Shown: positions 26,648 through 35,809 of the stretch, in pieces
Numbering within the stretch: position 1 is the first letter of the stretch
Layout: each line of letters begins with the position of its first letter
Assembly (NCBI RefSeq): GCF_020149935.1
Contig: NZ_CP083757.1
Coordinates: forward strand, 3,125,501 to 3,189,500
Direction: 5' to 3'
Source: Marinilongibacter aquaticus
GTDB taxonomy: Bacteria > Bacteroidota > Bacteroidia > Cytophagales > Spirosomataceae
DNA: 64,000 nt
Position numbers and translations under genes: made by a program
Notes under the pieces: model-generated
What the model was told of the DNA's origin: nothing
Databases searched by the model: none
What the model saw: the letters and a program-made list of their open reading frames with translations, nothing else

Positions 26648-27696
26648 AACAAATTGAGCTGCCCGTTTCTACGGAAAAGCGTGAAATCATACTCGGGCAC
26701 CTCAATATCTTTGAAATGATTTTGTACGGCAATGCGGTGTAGTTGTTTGATGTGGTCTGAAAAGGCTCCTTCGCCCCGCATACGTCTTCCAAATTGGCTG
26801 TCATTCAGGTTGCCGCCATGCATTTCTTTTATCTGATGTAATACCTTTTCTGCCTTGTTCGGATAGCTTTGGCGTATCCAATCTTCAAAAATTTGTCCTA
26901 CGCTTCCATTCAAACGCACCACGGAATAGTTGGCCGAAAGTGCACCGTATTCGGCCGAAAGTTTTACGATTTCGGGAATCTCGTGGTCGTTCAATCCGGG
27001 AATCACAGGAGCAATGTTGACAAAGGCGGGGACACCGTTTTCGTGCAATTTCTTCACTAAATCCAGCCGTTTGAAAGCCGAGACCGCTCGGGGTTCCAAA
27101 TGCCTCCGCAGTTCTTCGTTCAGGGTGGTAATGGAAACCACCACTTTGATAAGCCTGAGTTTGGCCAATTGGGTAAGAATGTCGAGATCGCGGAGTACGA
27201 GGGCATTTTTTGTGATGATGGCGGCGGGGTTTCGGTATTTCAGGCAGACGGCCAGCATTTTTCTTGTAAGGGCAAATTTCTTTTCGGCGGGTTGGTAACA
27301 ATCGGTGTTGCCCGAAAAAAGAATGGTCGTCGGTTGCCATGTCTTTTTGTTCATTTCTTTTTCGAGCAGCTGGGCGGCATTTTTCTTTACAATGATTTTT
27401 TGTTCAAAATCCAACCCGGCCGAATATCCAAAATATTCATGCGTGTTTCGGGCGTAGCAGTATACGCAGCCGTGCTCGCAACCTTGATATGGGTTTACCG
27501 ATTTGCCCATGGGCAGATCCGGACTTTTCACTTCGTTTACGATTTTCTTGGGATGCTCTTCCAGGAATTTGGTTTTTGCCGAGCGAAAATTTTCTTCATC
27601 ACCAAAGGCAAAATCGGGATCGTAATCGACCTGCTGTGCCAAAAAACGATTGGAACTGTTGATTTGGGCCCCTCTTCCTTTGATTCTGTTATCCAT
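26644..27696 (-). CDS. PA0069-family radical SAM protein
   Basis: A 350-residue protein. The iron-sulfur motif is CEHGCVYCYAR with Cys73, Cys77 and Cys80. It begins KGRGAQINSSNRF, has VNPYQGCEHG just before the cluster, then FSGNTDCYQPAEKKFALTR and NIAPVIPGLNDHEIP. These features define the PA0069/SplB-like group of radical SAM enzymes (Rv2578c type). The reaction is unknown; relation to spore photoproduct lyase is distant. It is cytoplasmic and divergent from the exonuclease gene. Confidence 0.85.
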   Translation of the reverse strand: MDNRIKGRGAQINSSNRFLAQQVDYDPDFAFGDEENFRSAKTKFLEEHPKKIVNEVKSPDLPMGKSVNPYQGCEHGCVYCYARNTHEYFGYSAGLDFEQKIIVKKNAAQLLEKEMNKKTWQPTTILFSGNTDCYQPAEKKFALTRKMLAVCLKYRNPAAIITKNALVLRDLDILTQLAKLRLIKVVVSITTLNEELRRHLEPRAVSAFKRLDLVKKLHENGVPAFVNIAPVIPGLNDHEIPEIVKLSAEYGALSANYSVVRLNGSVGQIFEDWIRQSYPNKAEKVLHQIKEMHGGNLNDSQFGRRMRGEGAFSDHIKQLHRIAVQNHFKDIEVPEYDFTLFRRNGQLNLF

Positions 27697-27872
27697 TTTT
27701 CTTGTTCTCGAACCTTAAATTTAAGTATAAGATTCAGGATGCCCGACAAAATTTCCAATCTTGTTTGCTGCTTTCGAGGCAATTGGGCCTGCGGGAAAAT
27801 CAGAGCCCCGAAACCTTTCCTCTTCTTTAGATTTATGTACCTTTGCTGCCTAAGCCGAAAGCCCATTTTGTT

Positions 27873-28694
27873 ATGCAACATTCGTTGAAATTAAAGAAAC
27901 CTCTTGCTGTTTTTGATCTAGAAACTACAGGAACGAACATTTCCAAAGACAGAATTGTGGAAATTTCCGTAGCCAAGGCAATGCCCGACGGCAGTGTGGA
28001 AATCAAAACCAAGCGGATAAACCCCGAAATGCCCATTCCCATTGAGTCGAGCCTTATTCACGGCATTTACGACGAAGATGTGAAAGATTGCCCCACGTTT
28101 AAGCAATTGGCCAAATCTTTGGCTCAGTTTATGCAGGGGTGCGATTTGGCGGGTTTCAACAGCAACCGCTTCGACATTCCGATGTTGGTGGAAGAATTTC
28201 TGAGAATAGACAATGGGATTTTCGACTTAAAGAACCGGAAGTTTGTGGATGTGCAACGGATTTTCCATCAAATGGAACCAAGGACACTGGAAGCGGCGTA
28301 TCGTTTTTATTGCAACGAAAAACTGGAGAATGCACACAGTGCGGAGGCCGACACAGTGGCCACGCTTGAAGTGCTTTGTGCCCAGGTGGAGCGTTATGAA
28401 GGAGCGAAAATACAGGACAAATCGGGTAAGGAGCTCGAACCCGTGAAGAACGATGTAGAAGCCTTGCACGAGTTTACTTCGGCCAATATCGTGGATTTTG
28501 CTTCACGGATGGCCTACAACGACAAGCAAGAGGTGGTGTTCAATTTTGGGAAACATCGGGGCAAAAAAGTGGTGGATGTGTTGAAGCGAGAACCGGCCTA
28601 TTACGACTGGATCATGCAGAACGATTTCCCTTTGGATACCAAGCAGAAATTGACGCAAATCAAAATTAGTATGGCGGGCTCTCTTTTTGGTTAA
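27873..28694 (+). CDS. DEDDh 3'-5' exonuclease with ExoX-like C-terminal domain
   Basis: The ATG at 27873 is preferred because LAVFDLETTGTNISKDRIVE, the first exonuclease motif, follows 13 residues later. The protein has 273 residues. Exo II is GCDLAGFNSNRFDIPML, and Exo III is NAHSAEADTVATLEVL, with His and Asp of the DEDDh set. This domain (about 1-180) resembles the epsilon subunit of DNA polymerase III. The C-terminal part VVFNFGKHRGKKVVDVLKRE matches the ExoX-like/DUF3820 motif. It probably trims DNA in repair or proofreading. It precedes nuoK by 136 bp with no link in function. Confidence 0.85.
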   Translation: MQHSLKLKKPLAVFDLETTGTNISKDRIVEISVAKAMPDGSVEIKTKRINPEMPIPIESSLIHGIYDEDVKDCPTFKQLAKSLAQFMQGCDLAGFNSNRFDIPMLVEEFLRIDNGIFDLKNRKFVDVQRIFHQMEPRTLEAAYRFYCNEKLENAHSAEADTVATLEVLCAQVERYEGAKIQDKSGKELEPVKNDVEALHEFTSANIVDFASRMAYNDKQEVVFNFGKHRGKKVVDVLKREPAYYDWIMQNDFPLDTKQKLTQIKISMAGSLFG

Positions 28695-28766
28695 GAAGAA
28701 ATATCCGCATTTGATTGAAAAATCTTAGAAAAGTTCAAACCTTCATCGGTAAATGGCAGATATTAT

Positions 28767-28798
28767 CTTTAGAAAGAAATTTTTAATGTCTAATTTTG
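28767..28798 (+). promoter_or_regulatory. Putative promoter of nuoKLMN
   Basis: TAATTTTG at 28791-28798 matches the TANNTTTG box exactly; a CTTT element lies 20 bp upstream. The nuoK start is 32 bp further on. This supports nuoKLMN as a separate transcription unit. Confidence 0.55.
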
Positions 28799-28830
28799 CC
28801 GCAAAATCATAAACTCCAAAACGAGATATC

Positions 28831-29172
28831 ATGGAGAATCAATTACCGGCCATACCCGACGTAATTACCCAAATACCCCTGACCAACTATGTTCTATTGG
28901 CCAGTATTTTATTTGTTATCGGTATTTTTGGTGTGTTTACGCGTAAAAACGCAATCATTATTTTGATGTCGATTGAGCTTATGCTCAATGCCGTCAATTT
29001 GTTGATGGTGGCTTTTTCGGCATATCGTTCAGATCCCAACGGACAAGTTTTTGTTTTCTTTATCATGGCTGTGGCAGCAGCCGAGGTGGCCGTGGGTTTG
29101 GCAATCATTGTGATGATTTACCGCAATGTCCGATCGATCGATATCAATTTATTAGATAAACTTAGAGGTTAA
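28831..29172 (+). CDS. nuoK: NADH-quinone oxidoreductase subunit K
   Basis: A 113-residue integral membrane protein with three transmembrane helices. The conserved segments FGVFTRKNAIIILMSIELML and the ending helix with AAAEVAVGLAIIVMIYRN carry the two buried glutamates that belong to the proton path. It forms part of the membrane arm of complex I next to NuoJ, NuoN. It is the first gene of nuoK-L-M-N; no nuoJ precedes it here. The four genes are spaced by 4 to 35 bp. Confidence 0.97.
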   Translation: MENQLPAIPDVITQIPLTNYVLLASILFVIGIFGVFTRKNAIIILMSIELMLNAVNLLMVAFSAYRSDPNGQVFVFFIMAVAAAEVAVGLAIIVMIYRNVRSIDINLLDKLRG

Positions 29173-29191
29173 CCATTTTCACGAAATCGAA

Positions 29192-31141
29192 ATGTCCTTA
29201 ATCACCCTCATTCCCTTGTTTCCCTTGATCGGCTTCTTGATCAATGGATTGGGGTATAAAAAAATCAGCCACTCACTCGTTGCACCCATCGGCATTGGAG
29301 CGTCGGTATTGTCTTTCATTTGCACGGTTTTGGTTTTTCTGCAATTCAAAGAAACAGGCGAGACCATTGTGCAGCCTTTGTTTTCGTGGATTACGGTCGG
29401 CGGATTCGACGTGTCTTTTGCCTTTCAGATCGATCAATTGAGCATACTCATGCTCTTTATCATCACGGGAGTCGGGTCTTTAATTCATCTGTATTCCATG
29501 GGTTACATGGGACATGATGCGGGTTACGGCAAGTTTTTTGCCTATCTCAATCTCTTCCTTTTCTCTATGTTGCTTTTGGTGATGGGAGCCAATTACCTGA
29601 TCATGTTCATTGGTTGGGAAGGTGTAGGGCTTTGTTCGTATTTGCTTATCGGCTTTTGGAACAAACGCTCGGATTTTGGCGATGCGGCCAGAAAGGCTTT
29701 CATCATGAACCGTGTCGGCGACTTGGGTTTTCTTATTGGAATTTTCTTGATCGTCAAGCAATTTGGCACGTTGGAATATCTCTCTGTTTTCGAACAGGCC
29801 AAAGGTTTGCAGGTTGGCGATATCAGCGTGATGTTCATTACCTTTTGCCTCTTTATCGGGGCGATGGGTAAATCGGCACAAATACCGCTTTTTACTTGGC
29901 TGCCCGACGCGATGGCGGGTCCAACTCCAGTTTCTGCTTTGATTCACGCCGCGACCATGGTGACCTCGGGTATTTACATGGTGGTACGAAGCAATGTGCT
30001 GTATACCTTGTCGCCCGATACGCTTGAGTTTGTGGCTTGGATCGGTACTTTCACGGCTGTTTTGGCTGCATCAATCGCGATCTTTCAGAACGATATCAAA
30101 AAAGTATTGGCCTACTCTACGGTTAGCCAATTGGGCTACATGTTCATTGGCTTGGGTGTGATGGCTTACACTTCGGGCTTTTTCCATGTGATTACGCACG
30201 CTTTCTTTAAAGCACTCTTGTTTTTGGGAGCGGGCTCGGTGATCCATGCGATGAGCGATGAACAAGATATTCGCAAAATGGGTGGGCTTTGGTCGAAAAT
30301 CAAAATTACCGCCGTCACCTTCTTGATCGGTACCATTGCGATTTCTGGTCTACCGCCTTTTGCTGGTTTTTTCTCGAAAGATGAAATTTTGGCACATGTA
30401 TTCGAGCACAATAAATTGATGTGGGCTTTGGGCATGTTGGGTTCTTTCATGACATCCTTCTACATGTTCCGTTTGTTTTTCCTGACATTCACGGGCGAGT
30501 TTAGAGGGTCGAAAGAGCAAAAAGAGCATTTGCACGAGTCGCCTTCGAGCATGACCATCCCTTTGATGGCATTGGCTGCATTGTCGATTGTGGGCGGTTT
30601 CATTGGTTTCCCCGAAATATTTCATCTTCCTCATGCTTTGGCCGATTTTATGGCACCGATTTACGACAATTCGAAAGCGGTATTTGCGGGCTTTGGCGAG
30701 GTGCACGTAGAGCACAGTACAGAATGGATTTTAATGCTGACTTCGGTTGCGGTGGCTTTGGTTGCATTGATTCTGGCCTACGTATTGTATGTGAAGCAAG
30801 GTTCTAGACCGGCAGCAGATGGCGAGATTTCGGGAATAAAAAAGTGGCTTGCCGACAAGTATTATTTAGACGAAGCGTACAATGCAGTTTTTGTGAATAC
30901 AACCGAAAAGCTTTCGGTTTTCTTTGGGAATGTACTCGATACGAAAGTAATAGATGGTGCTGTGAACGGATTGGGAACTTTGGTAGGGCTGTGCAATAAA
31001 TGGATTGGAAAATTGCAGACAGGTTCTACCGGATTCTATTTGATCTTGATGGGTGGTGCCATTGCAGTCATATTGTTTTTAAACATGGGAAATGAATTGT
31101 TGGAAAGTCTTAACCATATTTTCAAAGCTCAAACCAAATAG
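29192..31141 (+). CDS. nuoL: NADH-quinone oxidoreductase subunit L
   Basis: A 649-residue antiporter-like subunit with some 16 membrane helices. Typical sequences are MFIGWEGVGLCSYLLIGFW, the AGPTPVSALIHAATMVTSGI block and FSKDEILAH, with the lysine and glutamate residues of the proton channel. The C-terminal part ends with a long amphipathic or lateral helix region and a final membrane helix. It pumps protons when NADH is oxidised. It follows nuoK by 19 bp and precedes nuoM by 4 bp. Confidence 0.97.
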   Translation: MSLITLIPLFPLIGFLINGLGYKKISHSLVAPIGIGASVLSFICTVLVFLQFKETGETIVQPLFSWITVGGFDVSFAFQIDQLSILMLFIITGVGSLIHLYSMGYMGHDAGYGKFFAYLNLFLFSMLLLVMGANYLIMFIGWEGVGLCSYLLIGFWNKRSDFGDAARKAFIMNRVGDLGFLIGIFLIVKQFGTLEYLSVFEQAKGLQVGDISVMFITFCLFIGAMGKSAQIPLFTWLPDAMAGPTPVSALIHAATMVTSGIYMVVRSNVLYTLSPDTLEFVAWIGTFTAVLAASIAIFQNDIKKVLAYSTVSQLGYMFIGLGVMAYTSGFFHVITHAFFKALLFLGAGSVIHAMSDEQDIRKMGGLWSKIKITAVTFLIGTIAISGLPPFAGFFSKDEILAHVFEHNKLMWALGMLGSFMTSFYMFRLFFLTFTGEFRGSKEQKEHLHESPSSMTIPLMALAALSIVGGFIGFPEIFHLPHALADFMAPIYDNSKAVFAGFGEVHVEHSTEWILMLTSVAVALVALILAYVLYVKQGSRPAADGEISGIKKWLADKYYLDEAYNAVFVNTTEKLSVFFGNVLDTKVIDGAVNGLGTLVGLCNKWIGKLQTGSTGFYLILMGGAIAVILFLNMGNELLESLNHIFKAQTK

Positions 31142-31145
31142 ATAA

Positions 31146-32591
31146 ATGTCGATCATTATTTTATTGTTGATACCATTGGCTGCGGCTTTGATTACCTTTT
31201 TGCTTGGAAAGGAAAATGATGGCCGTGCGAGAAGTATTGCTCTTGCCTCTGCGGGTGTTTCTCTTCTTGCTTTTCTTTATGCCGCAACTCAAAACGAAGA
31301 AGCCTTGAGCTTTGCCAAACCTTGGATAGGCAATTTCAATCTCCAACTGAAATTCACGATGGACGGATTGAGCTTGTTGTTGGTGGGCTTGACAGAATTG
31401 TTGGTATTGCTTATAATTTTGAGCAACAGCCAAAATGAACAAGAAAAACCACACCTGTTTTACAGTTTGATACTGCTTACGCAATTCAGTTTGGTGGGGG
31501 TGTTTACTGCAGGCGATTTATTCTTGTTTTACTTTTTCTATGAAGCGGCACTAATTCCGGTCTACATTTTGGCTACGGGTTGGGGCACAGAGCAGTCGAA
31601 ATCTTCGGCCTTCAAGATGTTAATCTATACCGTTTTCGGTAGTTTGTTTATGTTGGTGGCTTTGGTTTATGTGTATACCAAAGGGCAAACGGCAGACATT
31701 GAAGCTTTACACGCGACGGCACAACTGTTGCCCGCTGCGGTGCAGGCCTGCTTATTTGCAGCGTTTTTATTGGCTTTTGCCATTAAGATGCCATTGTTTC
31801 CCTTGCATACTTGGCAGCCTAATGCCTATACAGATTCGCCGATGACGGCCACAATGCTTTTGTCTGGACTTTTGTCGAAAATGGGAGTATTCGGTCTTTT
31901 GAAAATCGCTTTGCCTTTTGCTCCAATGGGGGCTAAAGAATGGGCTTTGTGTGCCAGCGTTTTGGCGATAATTGGTTTGATTTACGGATCGATAATAGCC
32001 ATTAAGCAAGACGACATGAAGCGTTTGGTGGCGTATTCCTCTTTTGCACACATGGGGTTGATGGCCGCGGCGGTGTTTACCGCGAGCTTGGAAGGTTTTC
32101 AAGGAGCGGCTTTCCAGATGGTGGCTCACGGTTTGAATGCCTTTGGCCTCTTCTTTGTGGTGAAAATCATTTCGGAACGTACAGGTTCAAGAAGCCTTTC
32201 TGCCTTGGGAGGGATTTCGCAATCGGCTCCTTGGCTCAGTATCTTTTTCATGGTTATCTTGTTGGGAGCTGTAGCTTTGCCGCTTACAAACGGTTTTGTT
32301 GGTGAGTTTTTGATGCTGAAATCGGTTTTTGCCTTCAATGGTGTGTTGGGTGTGGTAGCGGGATTGAGCATCATTTTCGGAGCAGTGTATATGTTGAGAA
32401 TGTTTCAGAAAGCCATGTTTGGCGAGAAAAGCTCTGAAACTATGGAAATAGAAGACGTTCGCGGAACAGAAGCCTTCATCTTGGCTTTGGTTGCGGTTCT
32501 TGTAATTGTGATGGGAGTTTATCCCAATATGATTTTGAAAATATCTGAACCAGCAGCAAAGAGCTTGGTGGATTATTTAGCGGCAATTTAA
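31146..32591 (+). CDS. nuoM: NADH-quinone oxidoreductase subunit M
   Basis: A 481-residue antiporter-like subunit with about 14 helices. Key segments are LFLFYFFYEAALIPVYILAT with the conserved glutamate, MPLFPLHTWQPNAYTDSP with the loop histidine region, and QDDMKRLVAYSSFAHMG. It forms the middle proton channel in the membrane arm of complex I. It lies between nuoL and nuoN in the same operon. Confidence 0.96.
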   Translation: MSIIILLLIPLAAALITFLLGKENDGRARSIALASAGVSLLAFLYAATQNEEALSFAKPWIGNFNLQLKFTMDGLSLLLVGLTELLVLLIILSNSQNEQEKPHLFYSLILLTQFSLVGVFTAGDLFLFYFFYEAALIPVYILATGWGTEQSKSSAFKMLIYTVFGSLFMLVALVYVYTKGQTADIEALHATAQLLPAAVQACLFAAFLLAFAIKMPLFPLHTWQPNAYTDSPMTATMLLSGLLSKMGVFGLLKIALPFAPMGAKEWALCASVLAIIGLIYGSIIAIKQDDMKRLVAYSSFAHMGLMAAAVFTASLEGFQGAAFQMVAHGLNAFGLFFVVKIISERTGSRSLSALGGISQSAPWLSIFFMVILLGAVALPLTNGFVGEFLMLKSVFAFNGVLGVVAGLSIIFGAVYMLRMFQKAMFGEKSSETMEIEDVRGTEAFILALVAVLVIVMGVYPNMILKISEPAAKSLVDYLAAI

Positions 32592-32626
32592 ACACATTAT
32601 TATCCGAGTAAATCGGTAAACGCATT

Positions 32627-34015
32627 ATGTATCCAATTATATCACTTTCTATCACGGGGCTTTTGACTTTGTTCTTGGGCTTTTCAGAAAATAAAAAATT
32701 GGTTTTCCCGGCCACGATTCTTTTTTTAGCCTTGGCCTGTGCGGTTAGTTTCATAGATTGGAATTCACCGGGCGTATACTTCAGCGGAATGCTCGAGGTA
32801 AACAACATGACCATCCTTTTCTCTCTGGTGGTGTTGGTGTCGGCGATACTGATATTGGCCCTTTCAGAAGGCTTCAGTAATATTGAATTTGCCCACCCCG
32901 CAGAGTATTTTGCCATTGCCCAATTTGCCCTGGTGGGAGCCATCATGATGATCTCTTACCGCAACATGGTGATGCTGTTCTTGGGTATCGAAATCCTGTC
33001 GGTTGCCTTGTACGTGCTTACAGGGGCCGATAAAAGAAATATCCGTGGAAATGAAGCGGCCATTAAATATTTCTTAATGGGAGCTTTTGCTACGGGTATT
33101 TTATTGTTTGGTGTGGCTATGTATTACGGAGCTACCGGAACACTGTCTATAGTCAATGTAGGCGGGCCACTTATGGCTGGTGGAGAGGTGAAATGGTTCT
33201 TGTGGATAGGCTGTACTTTTATCCTGATCGCGATGCTTTTCAAAGTATCGGCGGCTCCTTTTCATTTCTGGACACCCGATGTGTACGAAGGTGCACCTAC
33301 AATTTTCACGGCCTTTATGGCCACAATCGTGAAAACAGCGGGTTTTGTGGCTATTCTGCGTATGCTCACAGATGTGTTCGGGATGATGCAAAGTCTCTGG
33401 TGGGTGATGTTCGCCCTTATGGTTGTGCTTTCTTTGGTTTTTGGAAATATTGGGGCGGTGTCTCAAAACAGTTTCAAACGCCTTTTGGCTTATTCCAGTA
33501 TTTCGCATGCGGGCTTTATGTTGTTGGCTTTGTTGGGCAATTTTGAGTCGGCCATGGGTTCTATTCTGTTTTACACTATTGCCTATACGCTTTCTACTGT
33601 GGCGGCTTTTGGCGTACTGATGATTACTTCGAAAGAGCGAATTGAAGACGGCCGTAACTACGAAAAAATTGACCTCTTTGACGGATTGGCAAAAAACAAT
33701 GGTTTTTTAAGTGCGGTATTGACGATCGCCATGTTGTCCATGGCGGGAATTCCGCTGACTGCGGGCTTTTGGGCGAAATTCTTCGTCTTCACAGATGCAG
33801 CACATTCAGGGTTATACTGGACCGTCGTTGTCGCTATTCTCATGTCTGCGGTAGCCATATACTATTATTTCAAGCCTATTATGGCCATTTGGAAAAACAA
33901 AGAAGGTTTGCCTTCCATCGAATTGAATATGGCTTACCGCGTAATCCTGTCGATCTGTACTTTGGGTACAGTGATTTTGGGTTTCTTTCCCGATTTGATC
34001 CGTTCGATATTTTAA
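32627..34015 (+). CDS. nuoN: NADH-quinone oxidoreductase subunit N
   Basis: A 462-residue antiporter-like membrane subunit, last of nuoK-L-M-N. It has the conserved MLFLGIEILSVALYVLTGAD, the KVSAAPFHFWTPDVYEGAPT block and AVSQNSFKRLLAYSSISHAG. It forms the proton channel next to NuoK. It starts 35 bp after nuoM, and a terminator follows within 40 bp, which closes the operon. Confidence 0.97.
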   Translation: MYPIISLSITGLLTLFLGFSENKKLVFPATILFLALACAVSFIDWNSPGVYFSGMLEVNNMTILFSLVVLVSAILILALSEGFSNIEFAHPAEYFAIAQFALVGAIMMISYRNMVMLFLGIEILSVALYVLTGADKRNIRGNEAAIKYFLMGAFATGILLFGVAMYYGATGTLSIVNVGGPLMAGGEVKWFLWIGCTFILIAMLFKVSAAPFHFWTPDVYEGAPTIFTAFMATIVKTAGFVAILRMLTDVFGMMQSLWWVMFALMVVLSLVFGNIGAVSQNSFKRLLAYSSISHAGFMLLALLGNFESAMGSILFYTIAYTLSTVAAFGVLMITSKERIEDGRNYEKIDLFDGLAKNNGFLSAVLTIAMLSMAGIPLTAGFWAKFFVFTDAAHSGLYWTVVVAILMSAVAIYYYFKPIMAIWKNKEGLPSIELNMAYRVILSICTLGTVILGFFPDLIRSIF

Positions 34016-34050
34016 AGAATATCTTAAGAAATAGAATTTTTTTAAGGAAG

Positions 34051-34076
34051 AGCAGGCTTTAAAGGCCTGCTTTTTT
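34051..34076 (+). terminator. Terminator of nuoKLMN
   Basis: A 7-bp stem AGCAGGC (34051-34057) pairs with GCCTGCT (34065-34071) and is followed by six T. Confidence 0.8.
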
Positions 34077-34157
34077 GCGTTTAATTTAATGATTGGAGTT
34101 TATTTTATGAATATTTTAAGAATTTAAGCACTTTTTAATCTTTTAAAGGCCCATACC

Positions 34158-34187
34158 CTTGACATTCTTAAAATATCCTTAAATTTG
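34158..34187 (+). promoter_or_regulatory. Putative promoter of mini-lipoprotein gene
   Basis: TAAATTTG at 34180-34187 matches the TANNTTTG box exactly; CTTG at 34158-34161 lies 18 bp upstream. The ATG is 34 bp further on. Confidence 0.6.
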
Positions 34188-34221
34188 TAATGATTTTAAA
34201 ACTTAATCGAATAATACTGTT

Positions 34222-34434
34222 ATGAAAAAATTGATCGCTGTAATGTTGGTAGCAGGTATGACTGCTTTTACTGCTTGTTCTTCTGAAAAAGCTGAAGAAA
34301 CTACTGAAGATGCTGCTGCTGTAGTTGAAGATGCTGCAGATGCTACTATGGATGCTGCTGAAGCTGTAGCTGACACTGTAAGTGCAACTGCTGAAGATGC
34401 TGCTGAAGCTGTAGAAGAAGCAACTGCTGAATAA
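34222..34434 (+). CDS. Ala/Glu-rich repetitive mini-lipoprotein
   Basis: A 70-residue protein. It has a lipoprotein signal MKKLIAVMLVAGMTAFTAC with Cys19, after which nearly all residues are Ala, Glu, Asp, Val and Thr in loose repeats such as EDAAAVVEDAADATMDAAEA. It should form one amphipathic, acidic helix anchored by lipid, in the manner of small, abundant envelope lipoproteins, though no named family is clear. An exact promoter box and a strong terminator isolate it as a single-gene unit, and its codons are uniform, such as many GCT for alanine, suggesting high expression. Function unknown. Confidence 0.75.
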   Translation: MKKLIAVMLVAGMTAFTACSSEKAEETTEDAAAVVEDAADATMDAAEAVADTVSATAEDAAEAVEEATAE

Positions 34435-34455
34435 GAAATTTTTAGCTTTAGAGGT

Positions 34456-34491
34456 GCCTTCATCGATTTTTTCGATGAAGGCATTTTTTGT
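34456..34491 (+). terminator. Strong terminator of mini-lipoprotein gene
   Basis: A perfect 11-bp stem (34456-34466 with 34472-34482), a loop of five T and a downstream T run. It lies 22 bp after the stop codon. Confidence 0.9.
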
Positions 34492-34517
34492 TTTTATATT
34501 TGTGAAAAAATGAATTG

Positions 34518-35792
34518 ATGCTGAATCGAACCAAAGCTCCACTGTTTAGTCCTGTAGAATTTATATCTCTTCCCGAAATAGAAAAGTTGGAGCTTCCCAA
34601 TGGTTTGGAAATCTACATCGCAAATTTTGCCGACCAGGATATTATAAAAGTAGAATTGGTGTTGGAAGGGGGCTCGGGCAGAAGCGATTTGCCCGGTTTG
34701 CCTGTACTTTTTTCAAAAATGTTGATCGGTGGAACCGCAAAACGGACAGCCACGCAGATTGTGGAAGATTTCGATCAATACGGGGGATTTATAGAAGTGG
34801 GGCAAAAAGTGGAGTCGATGAACATTACGCTTTACGGTTTGCGACGCTTTCTCTCTCAATATTTGGAAACGCTTTTTGAAGTGTTGGACGAAGCCAGTTT
34901 TCCGGAAGACGAGCTTGTGAGCCAAAAGGATAATGCTCAAAATGCTTTGGATTTAAATATGGAGAAATCTTCGTTTTTGGCTTCTCGAGCCTACAAAGCA
35001 TTGATTTTCGGTGAAACGCATCCTTATGGAAGAGCCTTTGAAAGCGAAGATATTGATGTTGTTCAACGCGAAGATTTGTTTGCTTTTTACGCACGTTTTG
35101 TCAAAGAAAAGGCCTTTAAGATTTTTGTTTCCGGCAAAGTGGGGCACGAAGAAGTGGAGGTGCTGACGAAGTTTTTTGGCCAAAGGCCTTTTGAACAGGT
35201 AGAAGCCGAAGTGTTGACGTTTGATGCACTTCCCCCGCAAAGGAAGTTGATTGAAAGAGCCGACAGCATGCAGTCTACCTTACGCATGGGTAAGCTTACG
35301 GTGGGGCGTCGTCATCCAGATTTTTTCAAAATGATGGTCTGCAATACGGTTTTCGGAGGCTTTTTCGGTAGCCGTTTGATGAAAAATATCCGTGAAAAGA
35401 AGGGATTTACATACGGTATTTCTTCATCGGTTAGCCCAATTCAAGATATTGGCTTCTACGCCATTGGCTCGGATGTGATCAAAGCCCATACCTTGGATAC
35501 CTTGAAAGAGATAGAAATGGAAGCCAAGAAGCTGCAAGAGGAAAAGGTCAGTGACGATGAGCTGGATTTGGTGAAAAACTATTTGAGTGGAAGTTTTGCG
35601 GGTTCGATCACCACAGCTTTTGAAATCATGGATCGCCACAGAAATTTGGTGCTATACAAATTACCCCAAGATTTTTACAATACGTTTGTCGATCATATAA
35701 GGGCTGTAAGCAAAGAGGATGTGCAAGAAATGGCCCAAAAATACTTGGATATCCAAAGCATGTCGGAAGTGATAGTGGGCGAACGCATTTGA
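34518..35792 (+). CDS. M16-family peptidase-like protein without zinc motif
   Basis: A 424-residue protein; the ATG at 34518 is used (a TTG one codon earlier is possible). The two-domain M16 architecture is clear, with KLELPNGLEIYI at the start and the C-terminal FGGFFGSRLMKNIREKKGFT and YGISSSVSP block. The HxxEH zinc motif expected near residue 65 is absent: the segment reads GLPVLFSKMLIGGT, so all three ligands are replaced. It therefore resembles the non-catalytic partner of heterodimeric M16 peptidases. No signal peptide is seen, and no catalytic M16 gene is adjacent. It sits between the mini-lipoprotein terminator and the convergent AlbA_2 gene. Confidence 0.8.
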   Translation: MLNRTKAPLFSPVEFISLPEIEKLELPNGLEIYIANFADQDIIKVELVLEGGSGRSDLPGLPVLFSKMLIGGTAKRTATQIVEDFDQYGGFIEVGQKVESMNITLYGLRRFLSQYLETLFEVLDEASFPEDELVSQKDNAQNALDLNMEKSSFLASRAYKALIFGETHPYGRAFESEDIDVVQREDLFAFYARFVKEKAFKIFVSGKVGHEEVEVLTKFFGQRPFEQVEAEVLTFDALPPQRKLIERADSMQSTLRMGKLTVGRRHPDFFKMMVCNTVFGGFFGSRLMKNIREKKGFTYGISSSVSPIQDIGFYAIGSDVIKAHTLDTLKEIEMEAKKLQEEKVSDDELDLVKNYLSGSFAGSITTAFEIMDRHRNLVLYKLPQDFYNTFVDHIRAVSKEDVQEMAQKYLDIQSMSEVIVGERI

Positions 35793-35809
35793 TTCGACAA
35801 GAAGTATTT

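Noticed and set aside
34495-34502. TATATTTG box directly before the M16-like gene
   Set aside because: It lies within 16 bp of the start and no suitable upstream element was found; it may be part of the preceding terminator tail.
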